From: Aphanizomenon flos-aquae FACHB-1287
GTDB lineage: Bacteria > Cyanobacteriota > Cyanobacteriia > Cyanobacteriales > Nostocaceae
Assembly (NCBI RefSeq): GCF_014698755.1
Contig: NZ_JACJTO010000003.1
Coordinates: 124,001 to 188,000, forward strand
DNA: 64,000 nt
Direction: 5' to 3'
Shown: one piece after another, positions 44,166 to 54,599 of the stretch
How positions within the stretch are numbered: the first letter of the stretch is position 1
Layout of the letters: the number at the start of each line of letters is the position of its first letter
Made by a program: the position numbers and the translations under genes
The notes under the pieces: generated by a model
The model's database searches: none
Seen by the model: only the letters and a program-made list of their open reading frames with translations
Told to the model about the DNA's origin: nothing

Positions 44166-44564
44166 TCACAACCAATTTTCTAATTTAAGTCCTTCAATTC
44201 TTAATAAATCAGAATCATTAGAAACGAGAATTAAATCGCGGACAATTGCTGTAGCTGCTATTAAAATGTCAGCATCTTGGATAGGAGTACCTTTGGATTT
44301 TAATTTTGCATGAATTTCACAGGATTTTTCAATAATTTCTAAATCATCTAACAATAATACAGGATAATCATTACAAAATCCATGAAAATCTACCAATTGT
44401 TTAGTAGCATTGAGAGATATTAAACCTCTTTTAATTTCATAGTAGGTTATACAACTAATAAATATTTCTGCACCGAGAAAGCTTAACTCTTTCAATTTAT
44501 TATTTATGGTTGTATTTTTCTTTAACGCATAGCTAACGATATTTGAATCAAGTAAAAAATTCAT
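44166..44564 (-). CDS. PIN-domain (VapC-like) toxin
   Basis: A 132-residue PIN RNase: MNFLLDSNIVSYALKK with the first Asp, CITYYEIKRGL with the Glu, QDADILIAATAIVRDLILVS with the Asp pair and NDSDLLRIEGLKLENW at the end. The four acidic positions are whole, so it should be active. It follows its presumed antitoxin after four bases in an operon. VapC toxins cut tRNA or rRNA; the target is unknown here. Confidence 0.88.
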   Translation of the reverse strand: MNFLLDSNIVSYALKKNTTINNKLKELSFLGAEIFISCITYYEIKRGLISLNATKQLVDFHGFCNDYPVLLLDDLEIIEKSCEIHAKLKSKGTPIQDADILIAATAIVRDLILVSNDSDLLRIEGLKLENWL

Positions 44565-44568
44565 GGTT

Positions 44569-44865
44569 TTATTTTCTCGCTACTGCTGCATCAAAAATCG
44601 CTATTTCTTCTGGTGTTAAATCATTTAATGTCCCAGCAACAGCTTCTAATGTTAATATTTTACTAATTCTTCTAGTTAAATCATGTTCTTTAATTGCTCT
44701 CATTTCTTCTGGGGAAAATCTGCTAAATAATTTTATTAACGTTGCGGTCATTTCATATTGATCTAATTTCACCATGTAGAAACTACTACCTCGAAATAGT
44801 TTATCTACAACATGAGAAATGCGTTCTGTTAGTTCTTGTTGATAGTCGGTTAATTGTTCTTGCAT
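44569..44865 (-). CDS. presumed antitoxin partner of the PIN toxin
   Basis: The 98-residue helical protein (EQLTDYQQELTERISHVVDK, then FSRFSPEEMRAIKEHDLTRR and LTPEEIAIFDAAVARK) is not a textbook VapB, but it sits four bases upstream of the toxin, is small and charged, and has relatives next to PIN genes in cyanobacteria as I recall. Antitoxin role is therefore drawn from position. ATG 44865 has no strong binding site in view. Confidence 0.6.
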   Translation of the reverse strand: MQEQLTDYQQELTERISHVVDKLFRGSSFYMVKLDQYEMTATLIKLFSRFSPEEMRAIKEHDLTRRISKILTLEAVAGTLNDLTPEEIAIFDAAVARK

Positions 44866-44944
44866 GATGTTTACTCTGTTTGTGCTTTGGAAAAATCTAA
44901 TTCTTATTTATATTATATCGTTCAATAAATTAATTTTTTAATAC

Positions 44945-45228
44945 TCATTCCCAAACAGCGATTCCTAAGTCGTGCAACGCTTACGCTCACAACTCCCACC
45001 AACATCCTAAACAGTGATTCCTAGGTCGCGCTTCGCTATCACACACAACTACCCTAATTTTAGGCGAACTGCTTGCAGCAGCGCTTACGCTATCGCACCC
45101 CAACATCCCCAAATAGCGATCGCTCATAACCACCCTAATTTTAAGCGAACTGCTTGCAGCAGCGCAACGCTTACGCACCCCAACATTCCCAAACAGCGAT
45201 TCCTACGTATCCCTTCGCTATCGCACAA
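44945..45228. repeat. cluster of HIP1-derived composite repeats
   Basis: Units alternate between two types: 'cagcgattcctaggtcgcgc' plus ttcgctatc, and 'gcgaactgcttgcagcagcg' plus cttacgc, separated by ccctaattttaggc and cccaacattcccaaa. At least six units occur. The second type is the reverse complement of the element at 55918-55952 and 56818-56850. No gene is here despite several short frames. Confidence 0.8.
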
Positions 45229-45297
45229 ATAATTTGTAGAAGGTTTAAAAATTTGATATGATGTTAATGAAAACTGTTTAATTTTTGCAGAAAAACT

Positions 45298-45546
45298 ATG
45301 TCTCAAGCAACTGATAAACCTATAATTCAAGAAAACACACTGTTAGATAAATTTAGAAATCTAACTATTGAACAACAACAAACTATCTTAGATTTTATGG
45401 AATTTATGCACAGTAAAAAAACAAAATCACAAGACAATCAAGAGGTTTCAGCTTATGATTTAGCTAAGGAATGGGCTGGATCTGTAGAAAGTGGGATTAG
45501 TGATTTATCTACTAATAAAAGGTATCTTCAAGGATTTGGTAAATAA
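45298..45546 (+). CDS. antitoxin of a VapBC-like pair
   Basis: The 82-residue protein (LLDKFRNLTIEQQQTILDFM, then DLAKEWAGSVESGISDLSTN) resembles the small DUF2281-type antitoxins of cyanobacteria, with an acidic helical start and a C-terminal tail that would bind the toxin. Its stop codon shares one base with the toxin ATG (TAATG). Autoregulation is expected but no operator was identified. Confidence 0.75.
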   Translation: MSQATDKPIIQENTLLDKFRNLTIEQQQTILDFMEFMHSKKTKSQDNQEVSAYDLAKEWAGSVESGISDLSTNKRYLQGFGK

Positions 45547-45962
45547 TGAAATCAGAAATTATTATAGATACTTCGCCTTTAGTGGCTTTTATTGATAAAA
45601 GTGATAATCTTCATAAATGGACAGTAGAAAAATGGAAAAATTTACGTCCCCCTTTATTTACTTGTGAAGCGGTTATTGCGGAATCTTGTTTTTTATTACA
45701 AAATGTTCATGGAGGAGAAAGTGCTATTTTATCTTTATTGGAAGCAGAAGTAATTAAAATACCTTTTAATTTAAGTGAAGAAGTAACAGTAATTAAGCAA
45801 TTAATGAAACAATATCACTCCGTTCCTATGTCTTTAGCTGATGCTTGTTTAGTAAGAATGAGTGAATTAATTAGAGGAAGTAGTGTTTTCACTTTAGATA
45901 GTGATTTTAGGGTTTATCATCAATATAAAAATAAGGTTATTCCTGTTATTATGCCTGAATAA
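45546..45962 (+). CDS. PIN-domain toxin
   Basis: A 138-residue PIN RNase: IIIDTSPLVAFIDKSDNLHK with the first Asp, CEAVIAESCFLL with the Glu, MSLADACLVRMSELI and FTLDSDFRVYHQYK with the C-terminal acidic residues; all positions are kept. It is translationally coupled with the upstream antitoxin. This differs in subfamily from the toxin at 44166, so the two pairs are not recent duplicates. Confidence 0.88.
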   Translation: MKSEIIIDTSPLVAFIDKSDNLHKWTVEKWKNLRPPLFTCEAVIAESCFLLQNVHGGESAILSLLEAEVIKIPFNLSEEVTVIKQLMKQYHSVPMSLADACLVRMSELIRGSSVFTLDSDFRVYHQYKNKVIPVIMPE

Positions 45963-45984
45963 CATCATTGAATTGCACCACAGT

Positions 45985-46086
45985 CTCCTGATTCCTAGGT
46001 CGCGCTTCGCTATCGCACCCTAACATCCCCAAACAGCGATCGCACTACTCTAATTTTAGGCGATCGCTCTCCGAATAGCGATCACA
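45985..46086. repeat. HIP1-derived repeats
   Basis: One gattcctaggtcgcgcttcg unit with ctatcgcacc, a HIP1 site in cagcgatcgcac, ctaattttaggcgatcgc and a degenerate atagcgatcac. It separates the toxin pair from the next minus-strand gene. Confidence 0.7.
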
Positions 46087-46407
46087 CTAATACTTAAAAT
46101 CTTTTGCCCAAGAACAACCCTTCAATTTAGCGAATCTGGCATAGTAAATACCATTTTTGAGATGCTGTAAAGCAACTTTATCATGTTCTCCAAAAACTTT
46201 AGCTCTAGCCCTGTAAGCATCTCCAGAATTACGCGCTTTAATAGAAAGTAAATCACAAGTTGATTTACTTGCATTTATCAGCCTGTCTGCTTCTGATTCA
46301 AGTGATCTAGCTTTAGCATCATAAGGATTATCAGCACGGACTGGAGTTACAAAAAAAGCTGTAATGTTTACTAGCATTAATCCTAGCAGTAGTTGTTTAA
46401 AATACAT
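46087..46407 (-). CDS. small exported protein of unknown function
   Basis: The 106-residue protein has a clear signal peptide (LLLGLMLVNITAFF, cleavage likely after VRA) and an about 82-residue mature part with two Cys (STCDLLS and KGCSWAK) that could pair. The mature part is helical with many Ala and Lys residues. I do not recognise a family. It is divergent from chlH, with 365 bases between. Confidence 0.6.
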   Translation of the reverse strand: MYFKQLLLGLMLVNITAFFVTPVRADNPYDAKARSLESEADRLINASKSTCDLLSIKARNSGDAYRARAKVFGEHDKVALQHLKNGIYYARFAKLKGCSWAKDFKY

Positions 46408-46772
46408 TTGTTGTTGCCTCTAAGGAATTTTGTCAAGTTATGCAGAAATTTTCCGTACAACGGCACAATTGAGCGATCGCTGCCCAACTCAAAACCAGAA
46501 TATCACAATACTGTCAGCACTAACGTTTTGTTACATAACACCATAACTATTGTAAACAAAATTTAAAACCAGGTGAGAGAACCTGCATTCTTTGTTAAGA
46601 TTCATGAATAAATGTGTTGTTTTCTATATCATTTTATGTCAGATATAGGACAAAACCCCCACAGAATCCGAGTTTTCTGCTAAAAAACTCTTATTGCCGA
46701 AAATAATTGAAGTTACAAACGGTTATACCGCGACTAACTTCATGAGAACACGCTTGAAAGGAGCTTATTTGA
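46408..46772. other. intergenic region upstream of chlH
   Basis: It contains one HIP1 site (near 46473) and a gaaaggagc ribosome binding site close to chlH. No named regulatory element recognised. Confidence 0.4.
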
Positions 46773-49700
46773 ATGTTTACCCAAGTCAAGTCCACTATTA
46801 GACATATTGCACCTGACGATTTACGGGGACGTAAATTAATCAAGGTTGTCTATGTCGTGCTAGAATCCCAATACCAAAGTGCATTATCGCAAGCGGTACG
46901 GGAAATTAACGCTAATCATCCCAGCGTTGCCATAGAAATCAGTGGATACTTGATTGAAGAACTACGCAACTCTGAAAACTATGAGGAGTTGAAACGCGAT
47001 ATAGCCAGTGCTAATATATTCATTGCTTCTCTAATTTTTATTGAAGACCTAGCACAGAAAGTAGTTGCCGCAGTCGAACCCCATCGTGATAATCTAGATG
47101 TATCCGTTGTCTTCCCCTCCATGCCCGAAGTTATGCGCCTCAATAAAATGGGTAGCTTCTCCTTGGCGCAGTTAGGACAATCTAAAAGCGTAATTGCTAA
47201 CTTCATGAAAAAGCGCAAAGAGAAATCTGGCGCTGGTTTCCAGGACGGAATGTTGAAGTTATTGCGGACTCTTCCCCAAGTGCTGAAATTCCTCCCCATG
47301 GAAAAAGCACAAGACGCGAGAAACTTCATGCTCAGTTTTCAGTATTGGCTAGGTGGTTCAGCGGAAAACCTGGAAAACTTCTTGCTGATGCTGGCTGATA
47401 AATACGTATTGAAAGGCGTAGAAAAAGAAAGCTTTGCTGCTGCTAAGTATGAAGCACCAGTTGTTTATCCCGATATGGGGATTTGGCATCCTTTAGCGCC
47501 AACTATGTTTGAGGATGTGCGAGAATATCTGAACTGGTATTCTGCCCGCAAAGACATTTCTAGTAACCTGAAAGACCCCCTTGCACCCTGTGTAGGTTTG
47601 GTTTTACAACGAACTCACTTAGTGACTGGTGATGATGCCCATTATGTGGCAATTGTCCAGGAATTGGAATCTTTAGGGGCAAGAGTTCTCCCTGTTTTTG
47701 CAGGTGGTTTAGATTTCTCTAAACCGATAGAAGCTTACTTCTATGAACCAATTACCAAAATGCAGTTAATAGATGCGGTAGTATCCTTAACTGGTTTCGC
47801 TTTGGTGGGTGGACCGGCTAGACAGGATCATCCTAAAGCTATTGAAGCCTTAAAACGGTTAAATCGTCCTTACATGGTTGCCTTGCCTTTGGTCTTCCAA
47901 ACCACCGAAGAATGGCTCGATAGCGATTTGGGGTTACATCCCATTCAAGTGGCTTTACAGATTGCTATACCTGAACTAGACGGCGCAATTGAGCCAATCA
48001 TCCTATCAGGTAAAGATGGGGCAACAGGCAGAGCGATCGCTTTACAAGACCGAGTAGAAATAGTTGCCCAACGCGCCTTAAAATGGGCAAATCTCCGCCG
48101 CAAACCCAAATTAGACAAGAAAGTTGCCATCACTGTTTTCAGCTTCCCTCCTGACAAAGGTAACGTGGGTACAGCCGCATATTTAGACGTATTCGGTTCT
48201 ATTCATGAAGTCATGAAAGGACTCAGAAACAACGGTTACGACGTGCAGGACATTCCCGAAACTCCCCAAGAGTTGCTAGAACAAGTCATCCACGACGCAC
48301 AAGCACAATACAACAGTCCCGAACTCAACATTGCTTACAAAATGTCCGTGCCAGAATATGAAGCACTGACACCCTACTCCCAACGCTTAGAAGAAAACTG
48401 GGGACCACCTCCCGGAAACTTGAACAGCGACGGCCAAAATCTCTTGATTTATGGGAAGCAATTTGGTAATGTGTTTATTGGTGTGCAGCCTACATTTGGT
48501 TATGAAGGCGACCCCATGCGGTTGTTATTCTCCCGTTCCGCAAGTCCCCACCACGGTTTTGCAGCATATTACACCTATCTAGAACGGATTTGGGGCGCTG
48601 ATGCTGTGTTACACTTTGGGACACATGGCTCATTGGAATTCATGCCTGGTAAGCAAATGGGAATGTCTGGTGATTGTTACCCAGATCAACTAATTGGCTC
48701 AATTCCTAACCTGTATTATTACGCAGCCAATAACCCCAGTGAAGCCACAATTGCCAAACGTCGCAGTTATGCAGAAACAATTTCTTACCTGACACCACCT
48801 GCGGAAAATGCTGGTTTATACAAAGGGTTGAAGGAACTTAGCGAGTTAATTGCTTCTTACCAAACTTTGAAAGACACTGGCCGGGGTGTTTCCATTGTCA
48901 ATTCTATCATGGATAAATGCCGCATTGTCAACTTAGACAAGGATATTGAGTTACCAGAAACCGATTCTAAGGATATGTCCTCGGAAGAACGGGATAACAT
49001 CGTTGGTAGCGTTTATCGGCGGTTGATGGAGATTGAATCACGCTTGTTACCTTGTGGACTGCACGTGATTGGTAAGCCTCCTAGTGCCGAAGAAGCGATC
49101 GCCACTCTGGTCAATATAGCTAGTTTAGATCGACAAGAGGAAGAAATTCAAGGCTTACCCGGAATTATTGCCAAAAGTCTCGGTCGCAACATTGAAGATA
49201 TCTACAAAAACAACGATGCCGGAATTTTGGCAGATGTGCAACTATTACAAGATATCACCCTCGCTACCCGTGCGGCTGTTACAGCCTTAGTTCAAGAACA
49301 AATTGACGCAGAAGGTAGAGTGATAGCTGTTTCCAAGTTGAACTTCTTCAACATGGGGAGAAAAGAACCTTGGGTGGAATCACTGCATCAATCAGGTTAT
49401 CCCAAAGTTGACACCTCTGCATTAAAACCTCTGTTTGAATATTTGGAATTCTGCTTAAAACAAGTTTGTGCAGATAACGAACTGGGTGGACTTCTCCAAG
49501 GTTTAGCAGGTGAATATATTCTCCCTGGTCCCGGTGGAGATCCTATCCGTAATCCTGATGTATTACCCACAGGTAAAAATATTCACGCTTTAGATCCCCA
49601 ATCTATCCCCACTTCTGCCGCAGTCCAATCTGCGAAAATCGTCGTTGATAGGTTGTTGGAACGGAACAAGTCGGAAAATGAAGGAAACTGGCCAGAAACC

Positions 49701-50759
49701 ATTGCCTGTGTCCTCTGGGGTACAGATAACATCAAAACCTACGGTGAATCCCTCGCCCAAATTATGTGGATGGTGGGAGTACGTCCAGTACCCGATGCTT
49801 TGGGACGGGTGAACAAGTTGGAATTAATACCTTTATCAGAGTTGGGTCGTCCTAGAATTGATGTTGTAATTAACTGTTCTGGTGTATTCCGCGACTTGTT
49901 CATTAACCAAATGAATTTGCTAGACCAAGGTGTAAAAATGGCTGCGGAAGCTGATGAACCTTTGGAAATGAACTTTGTCCGCAAGCACGCTTTGAAACAA
50001 GCGGAGGACATGGGGATAAATCTGCGTCAAGCTGCAACTCGCGTTTTCTCTAATGCTTCCGGTTCTTATTCTTCTAATATTAACTTAGCGGTGGAGAATA
50101 GCACTTGGGATAGTGAAGCTGAGTTACAGGAAATGTATTTGAAACGGAAATCTTTCTCTTTCAATTCTGATAATCCTGGGGTTATGGATGAGTCGCGGGA
50201 GATTTTTGAAACTACTTTGAAAACTGCTGATGCAACTTTCCAGAATCTCGATTCTTCGGAAATCAGTTTAACAGATGTTTCCCATTATTTTGACTCTGAT
50301 CCTACTAAGTTAGTAGCAAGTCTGCGTGCCGATGGCAAGAAACCTGCATCTTACATTGCAGATACAACTACTGCGAATGCACAGGTGAGAAGTTTATCAG
50401 AAACTGTGCGTTTAGATGCGCGGACTAAGTTGTTAAATCCCAAATGGTATGAGGGAATGTTGTCTCACGGTTATGAAGGTGTGCGCGAACTTTCTAAGCG
50501 GTTGGTAAATACGACTGGTTGGAGTGCGACTGCTGGCGCTGTGGATAATTGGGTTTATGAGGACACGAACGAAACTTTCATCAAAGATGAGGAAATGCAA
50601 AAGCGTTTGATGAATCTCAATCCTCATTCCTTCCGCAAGATTGTTTCTACTTTGTTGGAAATGAATGGACGCGGTTATTGGGAGACTAGTGAGGAAAATT
50701 TAGACCGGTTACGTGAGTTGTATCAGGAGGTGGAAAACCGGATTGAGGGTATAGAATAG
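46773..50759 (+). CDS. chlH: magnesium chelatase subunit H
   Basis: ChlH binds protoporphyrin IX and, with ChlI and ChlD, inserts magnesium, the first committed step to chlorophyll. The 1328-residue length is normal. Family stretches include [20 protein letters not shown] at the start, [20 protein letters not shown] (with the conserved His/Glu region) near 615, GNPFLLP-equivalent [20 protein letters not shown] near 910 and [20 protein letters not shown]. It is alone in its transcript as far as seen. The ATG is preceded by gaaaggagc. Confidence 0.97.
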   Translation: MFTQVKSTIRHIAPDDLRGRKLIKVVYVVLESQYQSALSQAVREINANHPSVAIEISGYLIEELRNSENYEELKRDIASANIFIASLIFIEDLAQKVVAAVEPHRDNLDVSVVFPSMPEVMRLNKMGSFSLAQLGQSKSVIANFMKKRKEKSGAGFQDGMLKLLRTLPQVLKFLPMEKAQDARNFMLSFQYWLGGSAENLENFLLMLADKYVLKGVEKESFAAAKYEAPVVYPDMGIWHPLAPTMFEDVREYLNWYSARKDISSNLKDPLAPCVGLVLQRTHLVTGDDAHYVAIVQELESLGARVLPVFAGGLDFSKPIEAYFYEPITKMQLIDAVVSLTGFALVGGPARQDHPKAIEALKRLNRPYMVALPLVFQTTEEWLDSDLGLHPIQVALQIAIPELDGAIEPIILSGKDGATGRAIALQDRVEIVAQRALKWANLRRKPKLDKKVAITVFSFPPDKGNVGTAAYLDVFGSIHEVMKGLRNNGYDVQDIPETPQELLEQVIHDAQAQYNSPELNIAYKMSVPEYEALTPYSQRLEENWGPPPGNLNSDGQNLLIYGKQFGNVFIGVQPTFGYEGDPMRLLFSRSASPHHGFAAYYTYLERIWGADAVLHFGTHGSLEFMPGKQMGMSGDCYPDQLIGSIPNLYYYAANNPSEATIAKRRSYAETISYLTPPAENAGLYKGLKELSELIASYQTLKDTGRGVSIVNSIMDKCRIVNLDKDIELPETDSKDMSSEERDNIVGSVYRRLMEIESRLLPCGLHVIGKPPSAEEAIATLVNIASLDRQEEEIQGLPGIIAKSLGRNIEDIYKNNDAGILADVQLLQDITLATRAAVTALVQEQIDAEGRVIAVSKLNFFNMGRKEPWVESLHQSGYPKVDTSALKPLFEYLEFCLKQVCADNELGGLLQGLAGEYILPGPGGDPIRNPDVLPTGKNIHALDPQSIPTSAAVQSAKIVVDRLLERNKSENEGNWPETIACVLWGTDNIKTYGESLAQIMWMVGVRPVPDALGRVNKLELIPLSELGRPRIDVVINCSGVFRDLFINQMNLLDQGVKMAAEADEPLEMNFVRKHALKQAEDMGINLRQAATRVFSNASGSYSSNINLAVENSTWDSEAELQEMYLKRKSFSFNSDNPGVMDESREIFETTLKTADATFQNLDSSEISLTDVSHYFDSDPTKLVASLRADGKKPASYIADTTTANAQVRSLSETVRLDARTKLLNPKWYEGMLSHGYEGVRELSKRLVNTTGWSATAGAVDNWVYEDTNETFIKDEEMQKRLMNLNPHSFRKIVSTLLEMNGRGYWETSEENLDRLRELYQEVENRIEGIE

Positions 50760-50919
50760 GGTTAAATGGGCAGGTTTTATACCTGCCTATGATATCTTGA
50801 TTTTGTTTCGCGCAATCTCTCTTAGAGATCCCGAAGGGTAGTCGCAAAGGAGCAAAGGAAGAGGGAGATTAGTTTATGATTTGGGAAAATAACAATTTTT
50901 GTAATTGTGGGATGTGGTT

Positions 50920-51495
50920 ATGAATGCTTTAACTGTGAGTTTAAAATCAGTGATAGATATGACTGATGATCAGTTTTTTCAGCTATGTCAAAACAACCGC
51001 GAATTGAGATTTGAAAGAAACGCAAATGGGGAATTAATAATTATGTCACCTGCGGGGGGAGAAACGGGAAATCGTAATGGTAGACTCAATCAACAATTAT
51101 TTAATTGGACTGATGCTGATGGTACTGGGATAGCTTTTGATTCTTCTACTGGTTTTAAATTACCAAATGGTGCAGATCGTTCTCCTGATGCTTCTTGGAT
51201 TAAGTTAGAAAGATGGGATGCTTTAACTGATGAGGAAAAACGAAAGTTTCCTCCTATTTGTCCTGATTTTGTAATTGAGTTACTTTCTCCTAGTGATAGT
51301 TTGAAGACTACACAGGAAAAGATGAAGGAATATATAGATAATGGTGTGCGTTTGGGGATATTAATTAATCGTAAATCTCGTCAGGTGGAAATTTATAGAC
51401 CAGGTAAGGAGGTTGAGGTTTTGGATTCTCCTGCTACGGTTTTGGGGGAAGATGTTTTAAAGGGGTTTGTTTTGAATTTGGCGATGATTTGGTAA
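50920..51495 (+). CDS. Uma2 family protein
   Basis: A 191-residue Uma2 protein: MTDDQFFQLCQNNRELRFER, IMSPAGGETGNRNGRLNQQL, LPNGADRSPDASWIKLERW (acidic residue) and PDFVIELLSPSDSLKTTQEK, where E and the later K complete the PD-(D/E)xK set. ATG 50920 was chosen; the frame opens at a TTG five codons earlier. Its last 80 codons are closely copied in the fragment at 57826-58062. It lies between chlH and the C5 methyltransferase. Confidence 0.85.
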   Translation: MNALTVSLKSVIDMTDDQFFQLCQNNRELRFERNANGELIIMSPAGGETGNRNGRLNQQLFNWTDADGTGIAFDSSTGFKLPNGADRSPDASWIKLERWDALTDEEKRKFPPICPDFVIELLSPSDSLKTTQEKMKEYIDNGVRLGILINRKSRQVEIYRPGKEVEVLDSPATVLGEDVLKGFVLNLAMIW

Positions 51496-51626
51496 TGTTT
51501 ACAATTATTCAATCTATCTATAACGAAAGAGTGATACACTTGATCTAATTAGTCATATATGAGCAAGTTCCTTATACATCTCATTATATAACTATTGATT
51601 TTAGTAATTGTTGGGGAACGACAAGA

Positions 51627-52802
51627 ATGATAGATGGTAAAGCTATTTCTATTTCCTTATTTACAGGTGCTTTCGGTCTAGATTTGGGTATGGAACAAGC
51701 AGGATTTCATACAGTAAGTGTAGTAGAAAAAGACCGTGATGCTACAAAAACAATTGCGCTTAATCGTCCATTTTTGCAGGAAAGTGCTATTCCCAGAGAA
51801 ATACAAAACGTCAGTTCTCAAGAATTACTTGAAGAAGGGGGAATGGTTTTAAATTTAGGACGTGCTTTACAACCAGGAGAAGTAGATTTAGTAACAGGTG
51901 GTCCACCTTGTCAGCCATTTAGTACCGCAGGGAAAAGAGGTTCAGTTATGGACCCTCGCGGTAGTTTATTCATGGACTTTGTTCGCATTGTTAAAGAAGT
52001 CCAACCCCGTTTTTTCTTAATGGAAAATGTGAAAGGTTTGCTTTCTGCTCCACTTCGTCATAGACCAATTAACCAAAGAGGAAAAGATTACCCACCCTTA
52101 GAAACTGATGAAATAGCTGGTGCTGCTTTAAAAGTAGTATTATCAGAAATGAAGGAAATAGGCTACAACGTCGTTTATAACCTTTTAGAAGCAGCAGATT
52201 ATGGTGTTCCACAGAATAGAGCGCGTGTAGTATTTATTGGTTCTAGAGATGGTGAAGCTGCTACATTTCCTATTCCCAAATATTGTAAAGATGGTAAAAT
52301 TTTACCTAAATGGCTGACTTTAGAAGATGCTATAACAGATTTAGTTGATACAGAACGAGAATTTATGGCTTATCCAGAAAGTCGCTTAAAATATTTAAGA
52401 TTATTGGAAGCTGGACAAAACTGGAAGCATTTACCAGAGGAATTAAAACAAGAAGCTATGGGAGGTGCTTATAATTCGGGAGGTGGAAAAGTAGGTTTTT
52501 ATAGAAGATTATCTTGGGATAAACCTTCTCCAACAATTACAACAAGTCCACACCAAAAAGCTACAGATATGTGTCATCCTGTAGAATTACGTTCTTTAAC
52601 TGTCCGTGAATCTGCAAGAATTCAAACTTTTCCCGATGATTGGATTTTTTATGGTTCTGTCAGTTCTAAATATAAACAAATTGGTAATGCAGTTCCCGTA
52701 TTACTTGCTAAAGAACTTGGTAGTTATCTTCTCAACTTAATTCAAGGAAAGAAAGCAAAAGGTAAAGAGATATCTGAACAACTTTCACTTTTTTCTCTAT
52801 AG
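51627..52802 (+). CDS. DNA (cytosine-5) methyltransferase
   Basis: The 391-residue protein has the C5 methyltransferase motif series: ISLFTGAFGLDLGMEQAGFH (I), LVTGGPPCQPFSTAGKRG with the catalytic Cys (IV), FFLMENVKGL (VI), GVPQNRARVVFIGSR (VIII), then a target-recognition region and SPTITTSPHQKATDM (IX) and QIGNAVPVLLAKELG (X). It is convergent with the gene at 52816, 13 bases apart, a classical layout for a type II restriction-modification pair. The target sequence cannot be deduced from sequence alone. Confidence 0.93.
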   Translation: MIDGKAISISLFTGAFGLDLGMEQAGFHTVSVVEKDRDATKTIALNRPFLQESAIPREIQNVSSQELLEEGGMVLNLGRALQPGEVDLVTGGPPCQPFSTAGKRGSVMDPRGSLFMDFVRIVKEVQPRFFLMENVKGLLSAPLRHRPINQRGKDYPPLETDEIAGAALKVVLSEMKEIGYNVVYNLLEAADYGVPQNRARVVFIGSRDGEAATFPIPKYCKDGKILPKWLTLEDAITDLVDTEREFMAYPESRLKYLRLLEAGQNWKHLPEELKQEAMGGAYNSGGGKVGFYRRLSWDKPSPTITTSPHQKATDMCHPVELRSLTVRESARIQTFPDDWIFYGSVSSKYKQIGNAVPVLLAKELGSYLLNLIQGKKAKGKEISEQLSLFSL

Positions 52803-52815
52803 ATTTGGTAACTAT

Positions 52816-53613
52816 TTATTTTGTGGCTAATTCAGCAAATGCTTGATCAATTTTCTGTAACATATCTCGGATATGATTTTCAACTAGATCATAATCCATG
52901 CAAATCATATTCCAAAATGGTTTACCAGCAATACGAGGAATGTTACTTCTATTTGAAAAAGTCCATTTACCTAAATCAAAAGCTGCTATAAACAAAGAGT
53001 TTTTATGAATGCTTAATTCTTTTTTTGCTCTTGGTACTTGCGAACCAGTCAATGTTCCTTTTAGGGTTTTTAGTTGTGCAAACTTAACTGTTTCTTCCGA
53101 AAAGAGTAGAATATCAATTCCAGTAATTTTAATTCCAAATTCAAATTCTGGGTTAATAATATAAGGACTAATATCAGATATCTTTTCCCAGAGACTTCCC
53201 ATTGTTGTACTCAGACTTCTTGTCACTGAGTTGCTAGTAACTAGCAATTTAGCTCCACAGAGTTCAAAAAGATTGGATGGGTTAGGATGATCCTTAATTA
53301 TTGAATTTTTCTTTTCAAAGTCAAGTTTTAACCACTCAATAAAATCGTCTGCAAATTTTTCAGTTTTACTACTAATTAACTGAGATTGTCTATCTAATTC
53401 TAAAACAGATCCATTCTGCTTGTCTTGTGCAATTTGATATTGAAAGTAAGCTGGTGCTATTGAGGATATAATTATTCCATATTTATATGCTATGTGTAAA
53501 TCTTCATCTGCGATGTGAGTCACATCAATTAATGAAGCATGATGCAAAATTAGTGCTTTCCGTTCTTGGACAGAAAGTGGGATTAAAGTTTCAGCAGTTA
53601 ATTCAGTAGACAT
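52816..53613 (-). CDS. candidate type II restriction endonuclease
   Basis: This 265-residue protein is not one I can name. Position next to a C5 methyltransferase and convergent orientation suggest the cognate endonuclease. A possible PD-(D/E)xK core is GIKITGIDILLFSEETVKFA followed by QLKT: Asp, then a strand with Gln-Leu-Lys as in enzymes that use Q in place of E. An upstream helix with SSLWEK-like MGSLWEKISD and acidic Glu residues may supply the rest. It has no membrane segment. Alternative: an orphan hypothetical protein unrelated to restriction. Confidence 0.6.
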   Translation of the reverse strand: MSTELTAETLIPLSVQERKALILHHASLIDVTHIADEDLHIAYKYGIIISSIAPAYFQYQIAQDKQNGSVLELDRQSQLISSKTEKFADDFIEWLKLDFEKKNSIIKDHPNPSNLFELCGAKLLVTSNSVTRSLSTTMGSLWEKISDISPYIINPEFEFGIKITGIDILLFSEETVKFAQLKTLKGTLTGSQVPRAKKELSIHKNSLFIAAFDLGKWTFSNRSNIPRIAGKPFWNMICMDYDLVENHIRDMLQKIDQAFAELATK

Positions 53614-53739
53614 ACAAAGCTATATTTAACTTATTGAGCTTTCTTAGTATTACCCAAAATTACCCCCTAAACTGTCATATCTACGGAAATTGTATTTGAT
53701 TGTTAGTGCAAAATATTAATAAGTACAAAATTACTATGC

Positions 53740-53952
53740 AAGAGTGATCGCTTTTTGAGGATGTTGGGAGTGCGATCGCTTTTTGGGGATGTGGGAGTGC
53801 GATCGCTTTTGGGGGATGTGGGGATGCGATCGCTGTTTTGGAGATGTGGGAGAGCGATCGCTGTTGGGGTTTGGGAGAGCGATCGCTGTTGGGGTTTGGG
53901 AGAGCGATCGCTGTTTGAGGATGCGGAGTGCGATAGCGAAGCGCTCCGTAGG
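53740..53952. repeat. regularly spaced HIP1 array
   Basis: Six perfect gcgatcgc octamers start at 53772, 53799, 53826, 53854, 53879 and 53904, that is every 25-28 bases, with linkers of the form ttttggggatgtgggagt. A degenerate site precedes them (gatcgc near 53745) and an expanded one (gcgatagcgaagcgctccg) ends the array near 53931. Protein frames through it are artefacts. Confidence 0.9.
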
Positions 53953-53962
53953 AATCAAAAAA

Positions 53963-54292
53963 TTAAACTTCCTCATCTAAGAATGGCAAGAGATCCTCTA
54001 AATCTCTCGCCCCATGCAAAACCCGTAGAACCTCCACCCGTTCCTCTTGAACTTTATAAAAAATCAAATAGTCCTTAAAATTCTTAATCCGCCACTGACG
54101 AATTGTTCCCATATCAGACAAAGACGACACAACCTTACCCATATTGGGAGTTATCGCCAATTGAGCAAAAGCATACTCAACAAACTCCAAAAACTTCTCC
54201 CCTAATTCCCTATTACCATTCACCAAAATATAATTTGCTTGTTGTCTGATATCTTGAGTAGCACGATTGCGAACAATTAACTGAAAAGCCAT
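53963..54292 (-). CDS. ParE/RelE-type toxin
   Basis: A 109-residue RelE/ParE superfamily protein: FQLIVRNRATQDIRQQANYI, NRELGEKFLEFVEYAFAQLA, MGTIRQWRIKNFKDYLIFYK and VLRVLHGARDLEDLL, the beta-alpha layout and the terminal HGARD of the family. I placed the start at ATG 54292, five bases after the antitoxin stop; the longer frame (to 54340) would overlap the antitoxin gene. Its toxic action (gyrase poison or mRNA cleavage) cannot be told. Confidence 0.85.
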   Translation of the reverse strand: MAFQLIVRNRATQDIRQQANYILVNGNRELGEKFLEFVEYAFAQLAITPNMGKVVSSLSDMGTIRQWRIKNFKDYLIFYKVQEERVEVLRVLHGARDLEDLLPFLDEEV

Positions 54293-54297
54293 AATTA

Positions 54298-54540
54298 CTA
54301 CTGCGCCGCACCAAAGATTGATCGGCGCAAATCCTGCCAATATTCAGGAGTTACAGGTTCAGCTTCTGAGTCCAAACCTTCTTGCAACAAACTAGCTAAT
54401 TTTGCTTGAGCATCCTTACGCCGTTGATCTTGCTGCAACAACATCAAAAAATAGTCCGCTACAGTATCATAATTGCCAGATTGAAGCTGAACCTCAAGAT
54501 AAGACTCAAGTTCTTTTGGTATCGGAAAACTCACATTCAT
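54298..54540 (-). CDS. ParD-type antitoxin
   Basis: An 80-residue protein starting VSFPIPKELESYLEVQLQSG, a ribbon-helix-helix DNA-binding part (ELESYLEVQLQSGNYDTVAD), followed by a helical tail for toxin binding. It precedes the ParE gene in an operon. RHH antitoxins repress their own promoter; an operator was not identified. Confidence 0.8.
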   Translation of the reverse strand: MNVSFPIPKELESYLEVQLQSGNYDTVADYFLMLLQQDQRRKDAQAKLASLLQEGLDSEAEPVTPEYWQDLRRSIFGAAQ

Positions 54541-54599
54541 AAGTTTCTAATATGAATAAAATCTTATTAGTATCTTATCATTTTTTATTCTGGTGATGA

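Noticed and set aside
53740-53952. CRISPR-like periodic array
   Set aside because: The repeat is the 8-bp HIP1 palindrome and the linkers are themselves related to one another; no cas genes are near.
53755-54078. 107-codon plus-strand frame across the HIP1 array
   Set aside because: Built from repeat units and overlaps the ParE gene; not a gene.
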